From: CAWHQZ01 sp963831645
Lineage (GTDB): Bacteria > Pseudomonadota > Alphaproteobacteria > Rhizobiales > Aestuariivirgaceae
NCBI GenBank assembly: GCA_963831645.1
Contig: CAWHQZ010000017.1
Coordinates: 620,001 to 684,000 of the forward strand
DNA length: 64,000 bases
Direction of reading: 5' to 3'
The notes under the pieces are model-generated. The model was not told the DNA's origin and did no database searches. It was given only the letters and a program-made list of their open reading frames with translations. The position numbers were made by a program, and so were the translations under genes. Positions 55,827 through 64,000 of this stretch are shown here, in pieces (the first letter of the stretch is position 1; every line of letters starts with the position of its first letter).

Positions 55827-56149
55827 TGGCAGTGCAAGACAATACCCTGGAAGAGGCCGCAGCCTGGCTCAGCCAAGGCCGCAAGGTCGCGCTTGCCACG
55901 GTGATCGAGACATGGGGCTCGGCCCCGCAGCCGGTCGGCAGCCGGCTGGCAATCGATGGCGAGGGTCGCTTCACGGGCTCCGTGTCGGGGGGCTGCGTGG
56001 AAGGCGCGGTGGTGACCGAGGCGCTCGACGTAATCGCCAGCGGCACCGCCAAGACGCTGAGCTTTGGTGTCGCCGACGAGACTGCCTGGCGGGTGGGCCT
56101 AGCTTGCGGAGGTCGGATCCGCATTTTCGTCGAGCGCCTCGGAGACTAG
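55826..56149 (+). CDS. XdhC/CoxF N-terminal domain protein
   Basis: A 107-residue protein with only the first domain of XdhC/CoxI proteins, which insert the matured molybdenum cofactor into the apo-enzyme. Conserved segments are ALATVIETWGSAPQPVGSRL, SVSGGCVEGAVV and WRVGLACGGRIRIFVE, where the Cys in SGGCVEG is invariant in the family. The Rossmann domain is a separate gene eight bases downstream. Such two-gene forms are known in Hyphomicrobiales CODH clusters, so this is unlikely to be a recent nonsense break. It overlaps coxE by one base. Confidence 0.85.
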   Translation: MAVQDNTLEEAAAWLSQGRKVALATVIETWGSAPQPVGSRLAIDGEGRFTGSVSGGCVEGAVVTEALDVIASGTAKTLSFGVADETAWRVGLACGGRIRIFVERLGD

Positions 56150-56156
56150 CCGGACC

Positions 56157-56846
56157 ATGAGGACCGCCATGTTAAGGTCGCTGCTGGAGGCACAGCAGCA
56201 GCGCCAGCCGGTGGCGCTGATCACCAACCTCGCCAACGGCGACCAGCGGCTGATCGGTGCTGATGAGTTCGCCGATGACCAGCTCGCTGCGGCGCTGGCG
56301 GACGGGTTTCGCTTCGATCACAGCACCGTGGTCCGCAGCGAAGAGGGCGAGTTCTTCGTAAACATCCACAATCCGCCGCTCAAGCTCATCGTCATCGGCG
56401 CCGTGCACATCGCCCAGGCGCTGATACCGATGGCGCACGCGGCCGCCTACGACGTGACGGTGATCGATCCGCGCGGCGCCTTCGCGACGCCTGAACGCTT
56501 CCCGAACGTCGAGTTGAAAGAAGCCTGGCCCGATGAGGCGCTGGACGGGATCGACCTCGATTCTCGCACAGCACTGCTTGCCCTCACGCATGATCCCAAA
56601 ATCGATGACCCGGCGCTCGCCGCTGCACTGAAGTCCGACTGCTTCTACGTCGGTGCCCTGGGCTCGAAGAAGACCCACGCCGGCCGCATCGAACGGCTGA
56701 CCAGGCTCGGGTTCTCGCGCGAACAGCAACAGCGGATACACGCACCCATCGGCCTTGCCATCGGAGCGCGCGGTGCGCCGGAGATCGCCATTGCCATCAT
56801 GGCCGAGATGACCAAGGTGCTCCGCGTCGGAAGCGACCGGTCATGA
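56157..56846 (+). CDS. XdhC/CoxF Rossmann-domain protein
   Basis: A 229-residue protein with the C-terminal half of XdhC: PLKLIVIGAVHIAQALIPMA is the Rossmann-type dinucleotide site (the usual G-x-G-H-I-A-Q, with Val in place of the second Gly), followed by VTVIDPRGAFATPERFP, LALTHDPKIDDPAL and YVGALGSKKTHAGRIERL, all conserved. The protein works with the short piece upstream to bind or load cofactor. An ATG at 56169 with GAGG upstream is an alternative start. Its stop overlaps the next gene by four bases. Confidence 0.86.
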   Translation: MRTAMLRSLLEAQQQRQPVALITNLANGDQRLIGADEFADDQLAAALADGFRFDHSTVVRSEEGEFFVNIHNPPLKLIVIGAVHIAQALIPMAHAAAYDVTVIDPRGAFATPERFPNVELKEAWPDEALDGIDLDSRTALLALTHDPKIDDPALAAALKSDCFYVGALGSKKTHAGRIERLTRLGFSREQQQRIHAPIGLAIGARGAPEIAIAIMAEMTKVLRVGSDRS

Positions 56847-58444
56847 AATTCGGCGAGATCGACACCCGCTCTGCGGCCGGCGCCATCCTCGGCCATTCCG
56901 TGAAGCACGCGGGTGGGGTTTTCAAAAAGGGCCGCGTGCTGACGCCGGAAGACCTCGCCCTGCTTGCAGCGAGCGGCTTGACCCGTATCTTTGCCGCGAG
57001 GCTCGATGCCGGCGACGTGCCTGAAGACGAAGCGGCCCGGCGAGTAGCTCTCGCAGTGACGGGTCATGGCGCCACCGCTCATGAGGCATTTACCGGCCGG
57101 GCCAACATTCACGCGTCGCAGCCGGGACTGGCGCTGGTGGATGCAGAGCGGGTACGGGCCCTCAACCGGCTTCACGAGAGCCTGACACTGGCGACACTCG
57201 CTCCCTTCGCAGTGGTCGAAGCGGGGCAGATGCTGGCGACGGTCAAGATCATTCCGTTCGCCGTGCCGGGGAAAATAGTGGCGGAGGCTCTTGCGATTGT
57301 CGGCGACCGGCCTCTGATCGGCCTCAAGCACCTTGAAGCGAAGCGGGCCGGTCTCATCGTCACCAAACTGGCGCAGACCAAGAGCTCGCTCGTCGACAAG
57401 AGCCGTGACGCCATGCGGGTGCGTCTCGAAGCCCTGGGCAGCAAGCTTGGCGAGACGGAGACCGTCGAGCATTCGGTGGCGGCAGTGAGCGACGCGGCAC
57501 GCAAACTCCTGCGATCAGGACACAATCCCATCCTCATGTTCGGGGCTTCGGCGATCGTCGACCGCGGTGACGTCCTGCCCGCGGGGCTGGTAGCGGCGGG
57601 CGGCGAAGTCGTGCATCTCGGTATGCCGGTCGATCCCGGAAACCTGCTGATGCTCGGCAGGCTCGACGGGATTCCGGTCATAGGCATTCCCTCCTGCGCC
57701 CGCTCGCCCAAGGTCAACGGCTTCGACTGGGTGCTGGCCCGCACGCTGGCCGACATCGAGGTCACCGCGCACGACCTCATGGACATGGGCGCCGGCGGCC
57801 TGCTCATGGAAATCCCGACACGGCCGGCGCCACGCGAGGCCATCGGCGCGTTGAAAGCGCCACGGATCGCCGCGATCGTGCTCGCTGCCGGGCTTTCGAG
57901 CCGGATGGGGAGCAACAAGCTCCTGAGGAAGGTGAAGGGCAAACCGATGATCCGCACGACGGTGGAAGCGGTGCTGCAATCGCGTGCCTCGCCGGTTGTC
58001 GTCGTCACCGGCCATGAAGCAACGAAGATCGAGGAGACGCTGTATGGACTCGACGTCGCTTTCGTCGCCAATCCAGACTATGCCAAGGGACTTTCCACCT
58101 CGCTGAGAACCGGAATAAGCCAGCTGCCGGGGTCGGCCGACGGAGCTCTGATCGTATTGGGGGACATGCCGTTGGTTCCCCCGGCAGCCTTGAACAAGCT
58201 CATTGCCGCATTCAATCCCGCCGAGAGCCGATCGATCTGCGTTCCGGTGTTCCGAGGCGATCGCGGCAATCCGATTCTGTGGGGGCGACAACATTTTGCA
58301 GAGCTCGACAGCCTCAAGGGCGACCACGGCGCACGCGTGCTTCTGGTAGTGAACTCCGACAACGTGACGGAGGTTTCGGCCGGTAGCGAGGGCGTCCTCA
58401 CCGACTTCGATACCCCGCAGGCCCTGGAGGAAATTGAATCGTAA
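56843..58444 (+). CDS. Molybdopterin-binding/MocA-like nucleotidyltransferase fusion
   Basis: A 533-residue two-domain protein. The N-terminal about 330 residues are MoeA/MogA-like (MoCF fold; IPSCARSPKVNGFDWVLART is the typical signature of this form). The C-terminal about 190 residues are a MocA/MobA-like NTP transferase with the IVLAAGLSSRMGSNKLL pyrophosphorylase motif and GALIVLGDMPLVPP metal site. It probably attaches CMP to Mo-molybdopterin for the CoxL-type enzyme, which uses the MCD form. Its start overlaps the Rossmann XdhC gene by four bases. It ends the maturation operon. Confidence 0.88.
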   Translation: MKFGEIDTRSAAGAILGHSVKHAGGVFKKGRVLTPEDLALLAASGLTRIFAARLDAGDVPEDEAARRVALAVTGHGATAHEAFTGRANIHASQPGLALVDAERVRALNRLHESLTLATLAPFAVVEAGQMLATVKIIPFAVPGKIVAEALAIVGDRPLIGLKHLEAKRAGLIVTKLAQTKSSLVDKSRDAMRVRLEALGSKLGETETVEHSVAAVSDAARKLLRSGHNPILMFGASAIVDRGDVLPAGLVAAGGEVVHLGMPVDPGNLLMLGRLDGIPVIGIPSCARSPKVNGFDWVLARTLADIEVTAHDLMDMGAGGLLMEIPTRPAPREAIGALKAPRIAAIVLAAGLSSRMGSNKLLRKVKGKPMIRTTVEAVLQSRASPVVVVTGHEATKIEETLYGLDVAFVANPDYAKGLSTSLRTGISQLPGSADGALIVLGDMPLVPPAALNKLIAAFNPAESRSICVPVFRGDRGNPILWGRQHFAELDSLKGDHGARVLLVVNSDNVTEVSAGSEGVLTDFDTPQALEEIES

Positions 58445-58543
58445 CGAGCACGCGATGAGAACAGCGGACGATCCAATTTATCGATCTTTCTAACCTTTTT
58501 GATGAGCGAAGCGCCTCCGCCGGAAAATGCTATAGGCACCTGC

Positions 58544-60688
58544 ATGAAACTATCTGTCGCCGCGCAGCTGCGCTCTCTGCTTCGCACTGTCCTCGTTCTC
58601 ATCGTCGTGGGCAGCGCCTCGTCTGCTATCGCCCAGTCGCCGCCGCCGCCGGACAAAATCAACACGCTGATCGAGATTCTGAACGATCCGGCGGTGAAGG
58701 CATGGCTCGCCGAAAAGAGTGCGAAAGCCCCGCCTGCGCCGAACGTAGCGCCACCGGCGGAGGAGCTTCCCCCCATGCTGTCGGGTGTGCTGGGCCGGAT
58801 CCGAGGTCATCTGAAAGAGCTCGCCGGCGCCATTCCGCGTCTGCCCGCGCAGATTGACCGGGCCTGGAACATCCTGGCAGTGGAGTTCGAGGATCAGGGC
58901 CTGTTTGCCATCGTGGCCCTGATTGCCGGCTTCATTGCTGCGGGGTTCGGAGCAGATTGGCTGCTGAGGCGCTTCACCGCAGGTTACCGGCAGTGGATGT
59001 TCGCCCAATCCCACCAAACGCCGCAGGGACGCGCCCGGGCGCTGGGGGGCCGACTGCTCTACGCGCTTCTTACGACCGCCGCCTTCGTCATCGGCAGTGC
59101 CGGAGTGTTCCTCATCTTTGCCTGGCCGCCTCTGCTTCGCGAGATCGTTCTTGGCTACCTCACCGTCGCCATCATCATCCGCGCCACCATGATGGTGAGC
59201 CGCGCCCTCCTGCTGCCGCCGCACCTGAAGGTTACCAACCGAAGCGAGTTTCGAGCCGTGCCGATGCGGGATGAGCGCGCGGCGCACTGGTATCGCTGGA
59301 TCGCCATCAACGTCGCGTGGTTCGCGTTCGCGGGTACCACCCTCATGCTTCTGGGGACCTTCGGCTTCGACGTTCAAAGCAGGCGGGCGCTCGGCATTCC
59401 GGCAGGCTTCGTCCAGCTTCTGCTGCTGCTGGCCGCCGTTTGGCTTCGTCCGGTCCATGTGCCCGCGGACGGTGAAGCATCGGGACGAATTGGCGCCAGA
59501 GCGACCTCCTGGTTGCTGACGGCGTTTTTCGTTCTCCTGTGGCTGTTGCGCGTGTCCGGGGCCTACCTGGCTTTCTGGCTGGTACTGGCGGCTGTTACTC
59601 TGCCGGCCGCGATCCGGCTCGTCCGCAGCGCCGTCGCCTACACGCTGCGGCCGCCGTTGCCGGATGTGGCAGCCAAGCCCGTGGCACCGGTTCTCCTCGC
59701 GGTCGTCGATCGCGGAATCCGCATGGCGCTCATCGTTGTTGCCGCCCTTCTTCTTGCCCGGGTCTGGAATCTCGATATGTCAAGCATGACCCGGGGAGAT
59801 AACCTCTCGGGCAGGCTGGTGCGCGGATTCGTCAATGCCGCCATCATCATCCTTGTCGCCGATTTCGCTTGGAGCATCGTGAGGGCGCTGATTGACCGCA
59901 AGATTGAAAGCGCTGCCGCGCCCGGCCACGGCAATCAGCCGCTGCAACAGAAAGAGGCGCGGATGCGCACGCTGCTGCCGATATTCCGGAACATGCTCCT
60001 GGCGGTGATCGTCGTGATGGCAATACTGATGGCTCTTTCGGCACTCGGCATCCAGATCGGGCCGCTCATTGCCGGGGCGGGGGTGGTCGGCGTCGCCATC
60101 GGCTTCGGATCGCAGACGCTGGTCAAGGACGTGATCTCGGGCATGTTCTATCTGCTCGACGACGCCTTCCGCGTCGGCGAATACATCGAAAGCGGCAACT
60201 ACAAGGGTACCGTGGAAAGCTTCAGCCTGCGCTCGGTGAAACTGCGCCACAGCCGTGGCTATCTGTTCACCGTGCCGTTCGGCGAGCTCGGTGCGGTGCA
60301 GAACATGAGCAGGGACTGGGTCATCGACAAGTTCAGCATCAAAGTCGGCTACGAAACCGACGTCGATCAGGCGCGCAAGATAGTCAAGAAAATCGGCCAG
60401 CAACTCGCAGAAGATCCGGAATTCAAGTCGAGCGTCATCGAGCCCCTGAAGATGCAAGGAGTCCAGAACTTCGGCGACTACGGGATCGAGCTGCGCATCA
60501 AGATGAAGACCAGGCCGGGGGAGCAATTCACCATGAAGCGGCGCGCCTACGTGCTCATCAAGAAGGCGTTCGACGAAGCCGGCATCACCATCCCGGTGCC
60601 CACCGTGAGCGTGAGGGAAGGCGAATCGCACGCCGCCGCCGCGGCGCGCATGGTAACGGCCCCCAAGCCGGAGACGCCGGCTGCGTAA
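58544..60688 (+). CDS. Mechanosensitive ion channel, MscS family (large)
   Basis: A 714-residue inner-membrane channel that opens on osmotic downshift. A signal peptide (VLVLIVVGSASSAIAQ) is followed by a periplasmic domain (residues about 30-120), then roughly ten membrane helices, ending in the pore helix and beta domain: GVVGVAIGFGSQTLVKDVIS, YLLDDAFRVGEYIESGNYKG and the C-terminal RMKMKTRPGEQFTMKRRAYV-like domain. The large N-terminal extension puts it with YbdG/MscM-like forms. Starts at 58544 or 58499 are possible; the signal peptide favours 58544. It is followed by a terminator. Confidence 0.88.
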   Translation: MKLSVAAQLRSLLRTVLVLIVVGSASSAIAQSPPPPDKINTLIEILNDPAVKAWLAEKSAKAPPAPNVAPPAEELPPMLSGVLGRIRGHLKELAGAIPRLPAQIDRAWNILAVEFEDQGLFAIVALIAGFIAAGFGADWLLRRFTAGYRQWMFAQSHQTPQGRARALGGRLLYALLTTAAFVIGSAGVFLIFAWPPLLREIVLGYLTVAIIIRATMMVSRALLLPPHLKVTNRSEFRAVPMRDERAAHWYRWIAINVAWFAFAGTTLMLLGTFGFDVQSRRALGIPAGFVQLLLLLAAVWLRPVHVPADGEASGRIGARATSWLLTAFFVLLWLLRVSGAYLAFWLVLAAVTLPAAIRLVRSAVAYTLRPPLPDVAAKPVAPVLLAVVDRGIRMALIVVAALLLARVWNLDMSSMTRGDNLSGRLVRGFVNAAIIILVADFAWSIVRALIDRKIESAAAPGHGNQPLQQKEARMRTLLPIFRNMLLAVIVVMAILMALSALGIQIGPLIAGAGVVGVAIGFGSQTLVKDVISGMFYLLDDAFRVGEYIESGNYKGTVESFSLRSVKLRHSRGYLFTVPFGELGAVQNMSRDWVIDKFSIKVGYETDVDQARKIVKKIGQQLAEDPEFKSSVIEPLKMQGVQNFGDYGIELRIKMKTRPGEQFTMKRRAYVLIKKAFDEAGITIPVPTVSVREGESHAAAAARMVTAPKPETPAA

Positions 60689-60699
60689 AATAATCGTCT

Positions 60700-60717
60700 T
60701 ACCGGCGCAAGCCGGTA
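60700..60717 (+). terminator. Hairpin downstream of the MscS gene
   Basis: Seven-base stem TACCGGC/GCCGGTA with loop GCAA, starting 12 bases after the MscS stop codon. It has no strong T-run, so it may be a weak terminator. Confidence 0.5.
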
Positions 60718-60761
60718 GCCTGCTTATGCCGCGTCAAGGAGGTGCATCATCAGAAAGCTAG

Positions 60762-60782
60762 ACCCCGGCTTTTCGCCGGGGT
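60762..60782 (-). terminator. Hairpin between MscS and SMP-30 genes
   Basis: Eight-base stem ACCCCGGC/GCCGGGGT with a five-base loop. On the minus strand it is followed by TAGCTTTCTG and lies about 65 bases past the SMP-30 stop, consistent with an end for that operon. Confidence 0.55.
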
Positions 60783-60848
60783 GAAGATAGTTGGTGCGAC
60801 TCTTGGCGGTCGTGATTGAATGTCGCCGCAACGTGCTTTTGATCAAAA

Positions 60849-61715
60849 TCATCCGCATTGGAAGATCGGTTCGGGCAGGCCAGGGCAATCGACCCGGCGA
60901 GCGAGAAGGCATCCGCCGTCATCGGGTGAATCGTCAGCCGAAGCCGGACCGGAGGTGACATAGAGCGTTCGAAGGTCTTCGCCGCCAAGACAGCAGCTTG
61001 TGACGTTGCGGGCAGGACAGGCTATGGCGTCCAGCAGTGTACCGTCGGGTGCATAACGCCTGATCTCGCCGGCGCCGTAGAGGGCGCACCAGACGCAGCC
61101 CGCGCTGTCGACCGCAAGGCCGTCGGGCAAACCTCCCGCTTCGGCGAGCGAGACGAACGCCCGTCGCCGGTGAAGGCGTCCGCTTGCCGGGTCGACGTCG
61201 TAGGCCAGGATGCGCTTGTCCATGGTGTCGCTCAGATAGAGGACGTCGCCCTGTGGAGAAAAAGCCGGCCCGTTGCATACAATGAAGCCGGCGTCGGCAA
61301 GCTCCGACTGCCCATCACCCGTGAGCCGGTAGAATCCGGCGCGGGGTTCCGTTTCGGCGACATCGAACGTGCCGATCCAGAAATGGCCCTGCCGGTCGAC
61401 CTTCCCGTCATTGTAGCTGACGCCCCCCTGGTTACTGCTGGGATTGGCGAAGGGGACCTGGTGCGAGCTGCGTGGGTCGAACAGCACGATGCCGTGGTCC
61501 AGCGCGAGCAGTAGGTTTTCTGCCGTCGCAAGAGCGATCGAGCCGATGGTGCGGGCGCCGGCAACGCGCCAGGTTTCGACGACGCCCGAAGCAGGATCGA
61601 GCCGGTGCACGGCAGGGCCGTAGAAGTCGATCCAGTAGAGCTGCCTCGCAGAGGGATGCCACAGCGGACACTCGCCGAGGCGATCGCTCGTCCTGGCTGC
61701 TGTCTCCCAGCTCAT
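60849..61715 (-). CDS. SMP-30/gluconolactonase/LRE family protein
   Basis: A 288-residue six-blade propeller lactonase. Visible metal-site and family motifs include ECPLWHPSARQLYWID near the start, the acidic YNDGKVDRQGHFWIGT (Asp and Asn ligands) and FSPQGDVLYLSDTMDKRI, with GLPDGLAVDSAGCVWCALY further on. It would hydrolyse a sugar lactone such as gluconolactone or a related aldonolactone. The ATG at 61715 overlaps the stop of the SDR gene by four bases, so the dehydrogenase and lactonase probably act in order in a sugar oxidation route. No transporter for the sugar is present. Confidence 0.89.
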   Translation of the reverse strand: MSWETAARTSDRLGECPLWHPSARQLYWIDFYGPAVHRLDPASGVVETWRVAGARTIGSIALATAENLLLALDHGIVLFDPRSSHQVPFANPSSNQGGVSYNDGKVDRQGHFWIGTFDVAETEPRAGFYRLTGDGQSELADAGFIVCNGPAFSPQGDVLYLSDTMDKRILAYDVDPASGRLHRRRAFVSLAEAGGLPDGLAVDSAGCVWCALYGAGEIRRYAPDGTLLDAIACPARNVTSCCLGGEDLRTLYVTSGPASADDSPDDGGCLLARRVDCPGLPEPIFQCG

Positions 61716-62479
61716 TGCGACACCCGGCGTCCGGCCGTAGCGCCGCCATCGACCAGAATGAGACTGCCGGTCTGGTAGCGGCAACGCGGCGAAGCCGCAA
61801 AGAGTATGGCCTCGGCGATTTCCTCAGGCTCGGCAAAGCGCCCGAGGTGGGAGTAGCCCTGCCATTGCAGCCGGGCGGCAGCGGGATCGGGCTGGGCGGC
61901 AACGGTTTCTCGCATCATGTCAGTATCGATCGGTCCAGGGCAGACACAAAGGACGCGTACGGCGGGCGCCAGCTCCACCGCCAGAGCGCGGGTGAGGCCG
62001 GCCAGGCCGCCCTTCGAGGCGCTGTAGGCAACGCCCCCCGGATAGCCGAGCAGCCCGGAATCAGAGCCTACGTTGACAATGGTACCGCCGCGGCGCGCGA
62101 GAGTTGCGGAGAAGTGCCGCGACAGCCGAAACGGCGCTGTCAGATTGACCTCGATCATGCGATCCCAATGGCTCTCGTCAGCATTTTCGATCAGAACCTC
62201 CTCGTAGATCCCGGCACAGTTCACCAGGATATCCAGATCGCCTGCCACAGCGGCGAGACGGTCAGCCTCATCGCGGCTGCGGAGATCGGCCGCACACCTG
62301 CTGAGGCGCTGATCGTACGCGGCGCCGAGCGAAGCGACGGCCGCCCCCACTGCTGCTTCTGAACGCCCGTGGAGCAGGACGGATGCGCCTTCGGCGAGGA
62401 AACGGCGGGCGGTGGCGATGCCGACGCCACGGGTCGAGCCCGTTATGAGCGCGCGGCGGCCGGCGAGCAAAGCCGCCAT
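61712..62479 (-). CDS. Short-chain dehydrogenase/reductase (probable sugar-type)
   Basis: A 255-residue SDR with TGSTRGVGIATA, DILVNCAGIYEEV, the serine in VNVGSDSGLLG and the catalytic pair YSASK (AYSASKGGLAGLTRAL). It lies between the other SDR and the SMP-30 gene, coupled to both: zero-gap on one side and a four-base overlap on the other. Such pairs are typical of sugar or sugar-acid dehydrogenases working with a lactonase. The actual sugar is not determinable. Confidence 0.88.
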   Translation of the reverse strand: MAALLAGRRALITGSTRGVGIATARRFLAEGASVLLHGRSEAAVGAAVASLGAAYDQRLSRCAADLRSRDEADRLAAVAGDLDILVNCAGIYEEVLIENADESHWDRMIEVNLTAPFRLSRHFSATLARRGGTIVNVGSDSGLLGYPGGVAYSASKGGLAGLTRALAVELAPAVRVLCVCPGPIDTDMMRETVAAQPDPAAARLQWQGYSHLGRFAEPEEIAEAILFAASPRCRYQTGSLILVDGGATAGRRVSQ

Positions 62480-63244
62480 CTACTTCCTCCCCGCGGTGCT
62501 GCCGCCATCGATCACCACCGAGGAGCCGGTCATGAATGACGCGGCGGGCGAGGCGAGACAGAGAACGAAGTCGGCGATCTCGCCCGGCGCCGCCAGCCGG
62601 TTCAGCGGGTGATAGGCGCGGAAGTTTCGGTAGTAGGCGTCGGGATCACCGCTGTCGGCGGCGCAGTCGCGCATGAGCTCGGTGTCCATGGTGCCGGGAC
62701 ACAGTGCGTTCACTCGCATCTCGGGCGCCAGCTCAATCGCCATGGCGCGGGTCATGGCGAGGAGGCCATGCTTGGCTGCCACATAGGAGACGTTGTTGGC
62801 GATCGCATGGAGCCCCAGCTCGGATGCGATGTTGATGACGGCGCCTCGACTTGTCCGGAGCAGATGCAGCGCTGCCTTAGTAGTGAAGAAAGCGGCCTTG
62901 AGAACCACGGAAATATGCAAATCCCAGTGCGCATCGTCTGTCTCGGCCAGTGGCTTTTCGATGTTCACTGCGGCGTTGTTGATGAGCAGATCGAGAGCGC
63001 CATGGCGAAGTGCGGGCGCTACTGCTTCGCCGGCGCCCGCGGCGCTGGCGAGATCGGCCGGCGCGGCGATCAGCCGCTTGCCTCCGCCAAGGCGATCCAA
63101 TGCGGTCTGCACCTGCGCATCCGTGCGGTCGTTGAGGAATACGACCGCCCCCGCCGCATGGAAGGCGCGAGCGATGGCGAAGCCGAGACCGCGCCCGGCG
63201 CCGGTCACCAGCACGGCCTTGCCGCTGAAGTCGTGGCGAGTCAT
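62480..63244 (-). CDS. Short-chain dehydrogenase/reductase
   Basis: A 254-residue SDR with TGAGRGLGFAIA, DLLINNAAVNIEK, the serine of INIASELG and the catalytic YVAAK pair. It is the first gene of the SDR-SDR-SMP-30 minus-strand run and its stop is directly adjacent to the start of the next SDR. Two different SDRs in one operon may carry out successive oxidations of a polyol or sugar. It is preceded upstream by a GNAT gene ten bases away. Confidence 0.88.
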   Translation of the reverse strand: MTRHDFSGKAVLVTGAGRGLGFAIARAFHAAGAVVFLNDRTDAQVQTALDRLGGGKRLIAAPADLASAAGAGEAVAPALRHGALDLLINNAAVNIEKPLAETDDAHWDLHISVVLKAAFFTTKAALHLLRTSRGAVINIASELGLHAIANNVSYVAAKHGLLAMTRAMAIELAPEMRVNALCPGTMDTELMRDCAADSGDPDAYYRNFRAYHPLNRLAAPGEIADFVLCLASPAASFMTGSSVVIDGGSTAGRK

Positions 63245-63253
63245 CGGCTGAGA

Positions 63254-63745
63254 TCAGTTGAATGCGGCATGGTATTGGACATCACCCTCGGGAACCTGCG
63301 CTCCGAACGCAATCGCCAGGAAGTATTCCGGAGGCACGCCGGCAAAGCGCAGTCGAGGGTTCGCCTTGAAGCCGAAGCGTTCGTAGTACTCCGGTTCGCC
63401 GACCAGCACACATCCTTGCGCGCCCAGCGACTGCAGCCGTTGCAGGCCCGATCGGACAAGGGCATCACCAATTCCCCGGCGCTGTCGGTCGGGACGCACC
63501 GCAAGAGGGCCGAGCCCGTACCAGCCGCCTTGCTGCCCGGAAATCATCACCGGCGAGAACGCGACGTGGCCGACGACCTCTGCGCCATCAAACGCAACGA
63601 GCGACAACGCCAAGGCCTTCGCGGATCGCAATGCGTCGATGATTGCAGGCTCGGTCTGGGTGCTGTGAGGCAGTTTCTCGAACGCCGCGGTCACTACGGC
63701 CCGAATGGAATCGATGTCCGCCGGTTCTTCGTCACGAATGAGCAT
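63254..63745 (-). CDS. GNAT family N-acetyltransferase
   Basis: A 163-residue acetyltransferase with the acetyl-CoA-binding motif PLAVRPDRQRRGIGDALVRSGL (R-x-x-G-x-G/A) and the substrate-side segment YYERFGFKANPRLRF, similar to YhbS-like proteins. It begins IRDEEPADIDSIRAVVTAAF. The substrate is unknown; such enzymes acetylate amines or small molecules. It ends ten bases upstream of the SDR start, in the same direction, so it may be transcribed with the sugar operon. It is divergent from the ArsR gene. Confidence 0.88.
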   Translation of the reverse strand: MLIRDEEPADIDSIRAVVTAAFEKLPHSTQTEPAIIDALRSAKALALSLVAFDGAEVVGHVAFSPVMISGQQGGWYGLGPLAVRPDRQRRGIGDALVRSGLQRLQSLGAQGCVLVGEPEYYERFGFKANPRLRFAGVPPEYFLAIAFGAQVPEGDVQYHAAFN

Positions 63746-63807
63746 GCCCTTTCCTATAGCCTCTCTCGATCCCGAAGTTTACGGGGCAGGGACGGGACAC
63801 TGATGGC

Positions 63808-63837
63808 TTGACATGCAACCTTATGGTTGCCTATATG
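63808..63837 (+). promoter_or_regulatory. Promoter and probable operator of the ArsR-type regulator gene
   Basis: TTGACA, 18 bases, then TATATG. The spacer contains GCAACC-TTAT-GGTTGC, a perfect six-base inverted repeat (63815-63830) of the kind bound by small winged-helix ArsR repressors. The expected start site, about seven bases past the second hexamer, coincides with the ATG at 63845, and no ribosome site is present, so the mRNA looks leaderless. Confidence 0.6.
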
Positions 63838-63844
63838 ACGCTCC

Positions 63845-64000
63845 ATGGATGATGTCTTCCGCGCCCTTGCCGACAGGAATCGGCGATTGCTCCTGGACCG
63901 GCTCTTCGCCGAGCGGGGCCTGACGCTCGGCCGGCTCGCCTCCGGGCTGCCGATGTCCCGGCAGGCGGTCGCCAAGCATCTGGCAATTCTCGAGGCGGCG
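63845..64000 (+). CDS. ArsR-family transcriptional regulator (partial, 3' end outside window)
   Basis: The first 52 codons read MDDVFRALADRNRRLLLDRL and later GLTLGRLASGLPMSRQAVAK, the classic ArsR winged-helix start with the recognition helix MSRQAVAKHLAIL. It belongs to the subgroup that often neighbours SRPBCC/AHSA1 proteins; the following gene lies outside this window. It is divergent from the GNAT gene, and its promoter contains a candidate self-operator. Metal-binding residues cannot be judged from this part. Confidence 0.9.
   Translation, partial: MDDVFRALADRNRRLLLDRLFAERGLTLGRLASGLPMSRQAVAKHLAILEAA

Noticed and set aside
60724..60912. Small minus-strand frame ending HPGEKPGSSFLMMHLLDAA
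   Set aside because: It overlaps the 3' end of the SMP-30 gene and the terminator hairpin; its peptide is the translation of the hairpin region, so it is treated as non-coding.

Overview
This is a GC-rich chromosomal window. Gene order and family content point to an alphaproteobacterium of the order Hyphomicrobiales (Rhizobiales). The markers for this are the order trmJ-murI-rpsD, usg, grxD-bolA-purL-purQ-purS-purC, an F1-ATPase zeta-type inhibitor gene, a DUF6867 gene inside a branched-chain amino-acid ABC operon, and a coxSLM/coxDE-XdhC-MocA-like set. No rRNA, tRNA, CRISPR array, prophage, integrase or transposase is visible.

Layout. 1-3.8 kb holds housekeeping genes: icd (runs off the left edge), trmJ, murI, rpsD and usg. 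4-7.6 kb holds an unknown anchored protein, an MFS and a DMT transporter and an unknown membrane protein. 7.5-16 kb is dominated by purine synthesis (purL, Q, S, C, and purB further on) with grxD and bolA, the zeta inhibitor, a nicotinate phosphoribosyltransferase and an L,D-transpeptidase. 16-23.2 kb has a secreted DUF2259 protein, an SRAP DNA-repair protein and a livHMGF-DUF6867-livK importer on the minus strand. 23.5-27.8 kb is an RND efflux pair. 28-39 kb is a catabolic block: FAD amine oxidase, DMT, enoyl-CoA hydratase, NDP-forming CoA ligase, acyl-CoA dehydrogenase, SDR, carnitine-3-dehydrogenase-like, beta-keto-acid cleavage enzyme and a GlxA/CdhR-type regulator. This set would suit breakdown of carnitine or gamma-butyrobetaine-like quaternary amines. 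39-44 kb has a YeeE/YedE pair, a beta-propeller protein, a GST, a DUF4864 protein and a class III aminotransferase.

44.3-58.4 kb is a form II (AYRGAGR-type) CO-dehydrogenase/aldehyde-oxidase-like molybdoenzyme system. It is physically split: structural genes coxS-coxL-coxM lie at 44.3-48.0 kb, and maturation genes coxD, coxE, two XdhC/CoxF pieces and a molybdopterin-binding/MocA fusion lie at 53.6-58.4 kb. The 5.5 kb between them holds a gene fragment, an SDR lacking its catalytic lysine, and a minus-strand operon of M20 peptidase, cyclase and SDR. 58.5-64 kb holds an MscS channel, an SMP-30/SDR/SDR sugar-type operon, a GNAT and the start of an ArsR-type regulator.

The window shows signs of decay or error. 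Seven single-base frameshifts fall in four genes between 36 and 42 kb, and none is recognised elsewhere. Three truncated gene remnants are present: an aminotransferase start, a UPF0314 tail and a metallo-hydrolase tail. Other items of interest are a hairpin-rich leader ending in a terminator directly before coxD, an intergenic palindromic repeat family, and a promoter/operator that would give a leaderless arsR mRNA.
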